64,000 nt of DNA from Lethocerus indicus. Its lineage: Eukaryota > Arthropoda > Insecta > Hemiptera > Belostomatidae. The stretch lies in the NCBI GenBank assembly GCA_019843655.1, contig JACDQD010000004.1, forward strand, positions 7,440,001 to 7,504,000, written 5' to 3'. Each line of letters starts with the position of its first letter. Position 1 is the first letter of the stretch. The translations under genes and the position numbers were made by a program. Shown piece by piece: positions 61,301 to 64,000 of this stretch. The notes below the pieces were generated by a model, which saw only the letters and a list, made by a program, of their open reading frames with translations, made no database searches and was not told the origin of the DNA.

Positions 61301-64000
61301 ACAAGACGGAACCTCGACCAGCGGGGGCACTAATTGTGCTTTACCTTTTCTCCGTAGATTACAATCTCGCCGTGTCTTAATATTAATATTTAGTTCGGTT
61401 TATGTCGTTGTCCATCGCATATAAGGATTGTTGGAAATTCGCCAGTGTACTAAACTAAGCTGTATTGATTGAAGAATCAATACAGTTTCATCAAGAAGAT
61501 ATTGATTGATTAGAACGGCAAGATAACCAAATCCGGAGTTATAAGTTATCGTTCTAATTTTATGAATACAGTAGTCGGATATCAAACCCACCTTTCTCAT
61601 CTATACGTATACTGTTGGAGTATTCATATATGTAATGCGACATTATGTTCATAATGAGAACTGAGCTTATATTTCTGTATTACAAAATATAAGGCCGATC
61701 TGTTCACTTTCGTCCAATGAAAGTGGATCTGGGAGAAATGTACTTTATTCCGAAAGCCAATAGCAGCTTCTCGATTAGTTCGGGGACCGAATTATAAATT
61801 CGAGGCCCGACTTCCGCCCGGTTAAATGGAACGCTCGACCGCGTTCTTGAACTAAATTCAGAACACGTCACTCATAGAGGATACCTCCCTAATTGCTATC
61901 CATTTCGCCTTTTAATCCAAATTTCAATCGCGCAATTATACTGCGTATAATACCCAGTAACTTATCTTGAGAAATTTTAACTTGTTCTGTTCTTTTATTA
62001 GAAGTTGAATCAGTCTGACCCGGATTATTCTCATTAACGAATGTGGATAAAAGCTAAGTTAAAAAGTAATTACTCTTTTGTGAAATAGAAATTGACCTTC
62101 GGTATTCTCTCACTTTATGAAGTCAGTGTCTACTACTCTTAACTTCAGTTAAATAAAACGCCGACCTATTACTTAGCACATAACTAAAACGGAAAATATT
62201 TACTGTGTAACATAAATGAACCCAGGGAGAACTACTTACAGGAACCCCCAAACTCAGTATTGCCTTCAAAATTCAACAAGACCTGTATCTAAATTAAAGG
62301 AAAGGAAGAGCAACTCCTCAATCACATCTTCCCAAAATCTCACTCTACCACTTTGACGCCCTTTCAAGCCTACTTGAAGGGTCTTGAACGAAAACTGAAG
62401 CGGTCGAGAAGTGAAAACTAAATAAACGTACAATTTTAACGTGATTTAGCAGTAATAACGTTAGTGAAATAAAGATTTACTTCTGAATTTTACCAGTACA
62501 AATACGCGCACAAATACACACGCTTTGTAAGAGCTAGAAACACCGCGAATATTGCCATGTAACTGTAATGAATATCCGTTCACCCGAATCCATGATATGC
62601 CATTTAATTAATATAGACATCAGTTGAAACTGCTATTACAATAAGAACCACTGTGACATTACTAAACTAAACTATATACAAGCGAAAATGGAACTGGAAA
62701 CGTCACGATTCAATATAATGGGCGGTTAATTGTACTAATTAAACTTGGATGTGGCCGGAATAAATTCTAACAATAGATTTTTCCCCGCGGAAATAACAGA
62801 AAAAATTAATCTCATAATTATTATCCGGGGCAGTGTCCCATTCCAATTAATTAAGTGGTTGGCTGTTCAACTGTCACCTGCACTCTGGTCAACGGTTCCG
62901 CTATACTTATTGTTCTTTATTTTCGTCCTACCTCCTGGTTAACCCTTTTTTTCTCTTCCCGGGCTAATCTCCCTTCTGTTATCCAGCCGGATTATCGGGA
63001 CCCGCCGCCCTTTGCCAAGAAGTTTTGCCAAGCCGCAAAATTGGTTTTTACCGCTCCACTCGCACAGCCATTGTCCGCCACAAACGCAGCACCGAACCCC
63101 CCAGCTAACAGAGGAAAGAAAAAAGTCGGGAGAAAGGAGATTTTTTAAAATATATGTATTCCCTTTCTCATTGTTTAAATTCTGATCTTTCGGTTTAAAT
63201 TAAACGTTCGGAGAAAGACTGCGAAGGAACCAAAATGTCAGCTCACAGCTGGTCTATGTCGAAAACTATAAAAAAAACTACGAAGTAGTTTCATCTTGTG
63301 ATCACAGATTATGTTAACGCCTAGTCAAGAGGAATTTGCACTATGGACACGCTCGTAGGTAATTGATTCAAAACAGCCGGTATTTTAACGTGGACTATTT
63401 TTATATTTGGTTATTATATGTGTGTTTTATATATGTAATATACTTATTGTGTTCTTATGGAAAACATACAGTTGGTTAGACCTGGTTTTTTCTCAATTGC
63501 CTCAGTGTGCCAAACTCGCACTCATATTTTAAGTTAACACGCATAGGTTCAACATGTCTAACAGGACAATTTACTGTTGGAACAAATATATATAAACCAG
63601 TGTTTAAGAGAAGCTGAGGAAGTTTTGATGGGTGAGAAGAAAAATGCCAAAAACTAACAGGAATGTTGTAAAAACGGGACGGGTCCAGTTGCGGAGACCT
63701 GAGTTCAGGAAACTGGGACGCTTGTCGGGAGTTGTGGAACAAATGGTTTCGTATTGGAAATGGTGGCCCTCAGCTAACGAGTTACCGATACACGAGGGAC
63801 AACGAGAACGTTCAGTAAACGAGTTTCAGTTTTTTCCTTAATTCAATTTTAATTATCCTATAGAAAGTAGTCTTTTTATCTCCCTGGGAATGGGTTTGAG
63901 TATAATTAAATGCCGTTTGGAATATATTACCAGATCCGAACAATGGCCGATAAACAATATAGGCCAAAATTTCATCGCAATCATTCAATAATATTTGTAT
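58395..64000. other. Non-coding interval, right end
   Basis: No gene is recognised. GC-richer islands lie near 58420-59140, 59470-59880, 60130-60430, 60540-60870, 61130-61360, 61680-61930, 62690-63130 and 63600-63800. A plus frame at 60889-61098 in AT-rich DNA has a protein-like mix but no motif. A hairpin at 61457-61488 is listed separately. Confidence 0.6.
61457..61488. repeat. Hairpin, 14 bp arms with one G-T pair and GAAG loop
   Basis: CTGTATTGATT (61460-61470) and AATCAATACAG (61475-61485) are perfect. Beyond them a G-T pair and two A-T pairs extend the stem to 14. The 4-base loop is too tight and the stem too short for a typical animal microRNA precursor. Confidence 0.8.

Overview
This 64 kb window looks like non-coding eukaryotic (animal) nuclear DNA. 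No open frame longer than 193 codons exists, no frame belongs to a protein family I recognise apart from a decayed retrotransposon, and there are no operon-like gene blocks. Long AT-rich stretches full of TTAATTA/TAATTA motifs alternate with more mixed or GC-rich islands of 150-600 bp. Long perfect (TA)n and (GA)n microsatellites are scattered throughout. An arthropod, most likely an insect, is the best guess: there is a short mariner-type element with terminal inverted repeats, a frameshifted I/Jockey-like non-LTR reverse transcriptase fragment, and a retroposon tail of a type common in insects. This is inference; no gene in the window fixes the taxon. A gene desert or a very long intron near a regulated gene would fit, but no flanking gene is visible to confirm it.

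Layout. At 1-4.1 kb there is a non-coding mosaic with one (GA)n/purine tract and a CRE palindrome. At 4147-4376 lies a complete 230 bp mariner MITE with TA target duplication, followed by (TA)27. At 4.4-15 kb there is non-coding DNA with AT-rich perfect inverted repeats (6.8 and 11.1 kb) and a GC-rich open segment at 10.7 kb bounded by splice-like sites. At 15.1-16.1 kb is a retrotransposon scar: an inverted reverse transcriptase fragment followed by a + strand retroposon tail, an arrangement that resembles a twin-priming insertion. At 16-33 kb there is non-coding DNA with (GA)n, dyads and (TA)n. At 33.3-35.6 kb sits an unusual cluster: a small exon-like open frame, a direct duplication of about 110 bp, TATA-centred palindromes and a structured foldback repeat whose second copy lies 23 kb away at 58.3 kb. 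At 42.4 kb is the longest (GA)n array; at 47.0 kb a group of three perfect dyads; at 48.5 kb (TA)27; at 56.2 kb an (AGG)n tract facing a pyrimidine tract. The rest shows no genes.

No new biochemical system is demonstrable. The observations most worth checking are the structured repeat pair (35.28 and 58.33 kb), the 47.0 kb dyad cluster, the mariner MITE, and the 15 kb retroposon scar. The window's likely role as cis-regulatory DNA is inference that needs comparison with related genomes.
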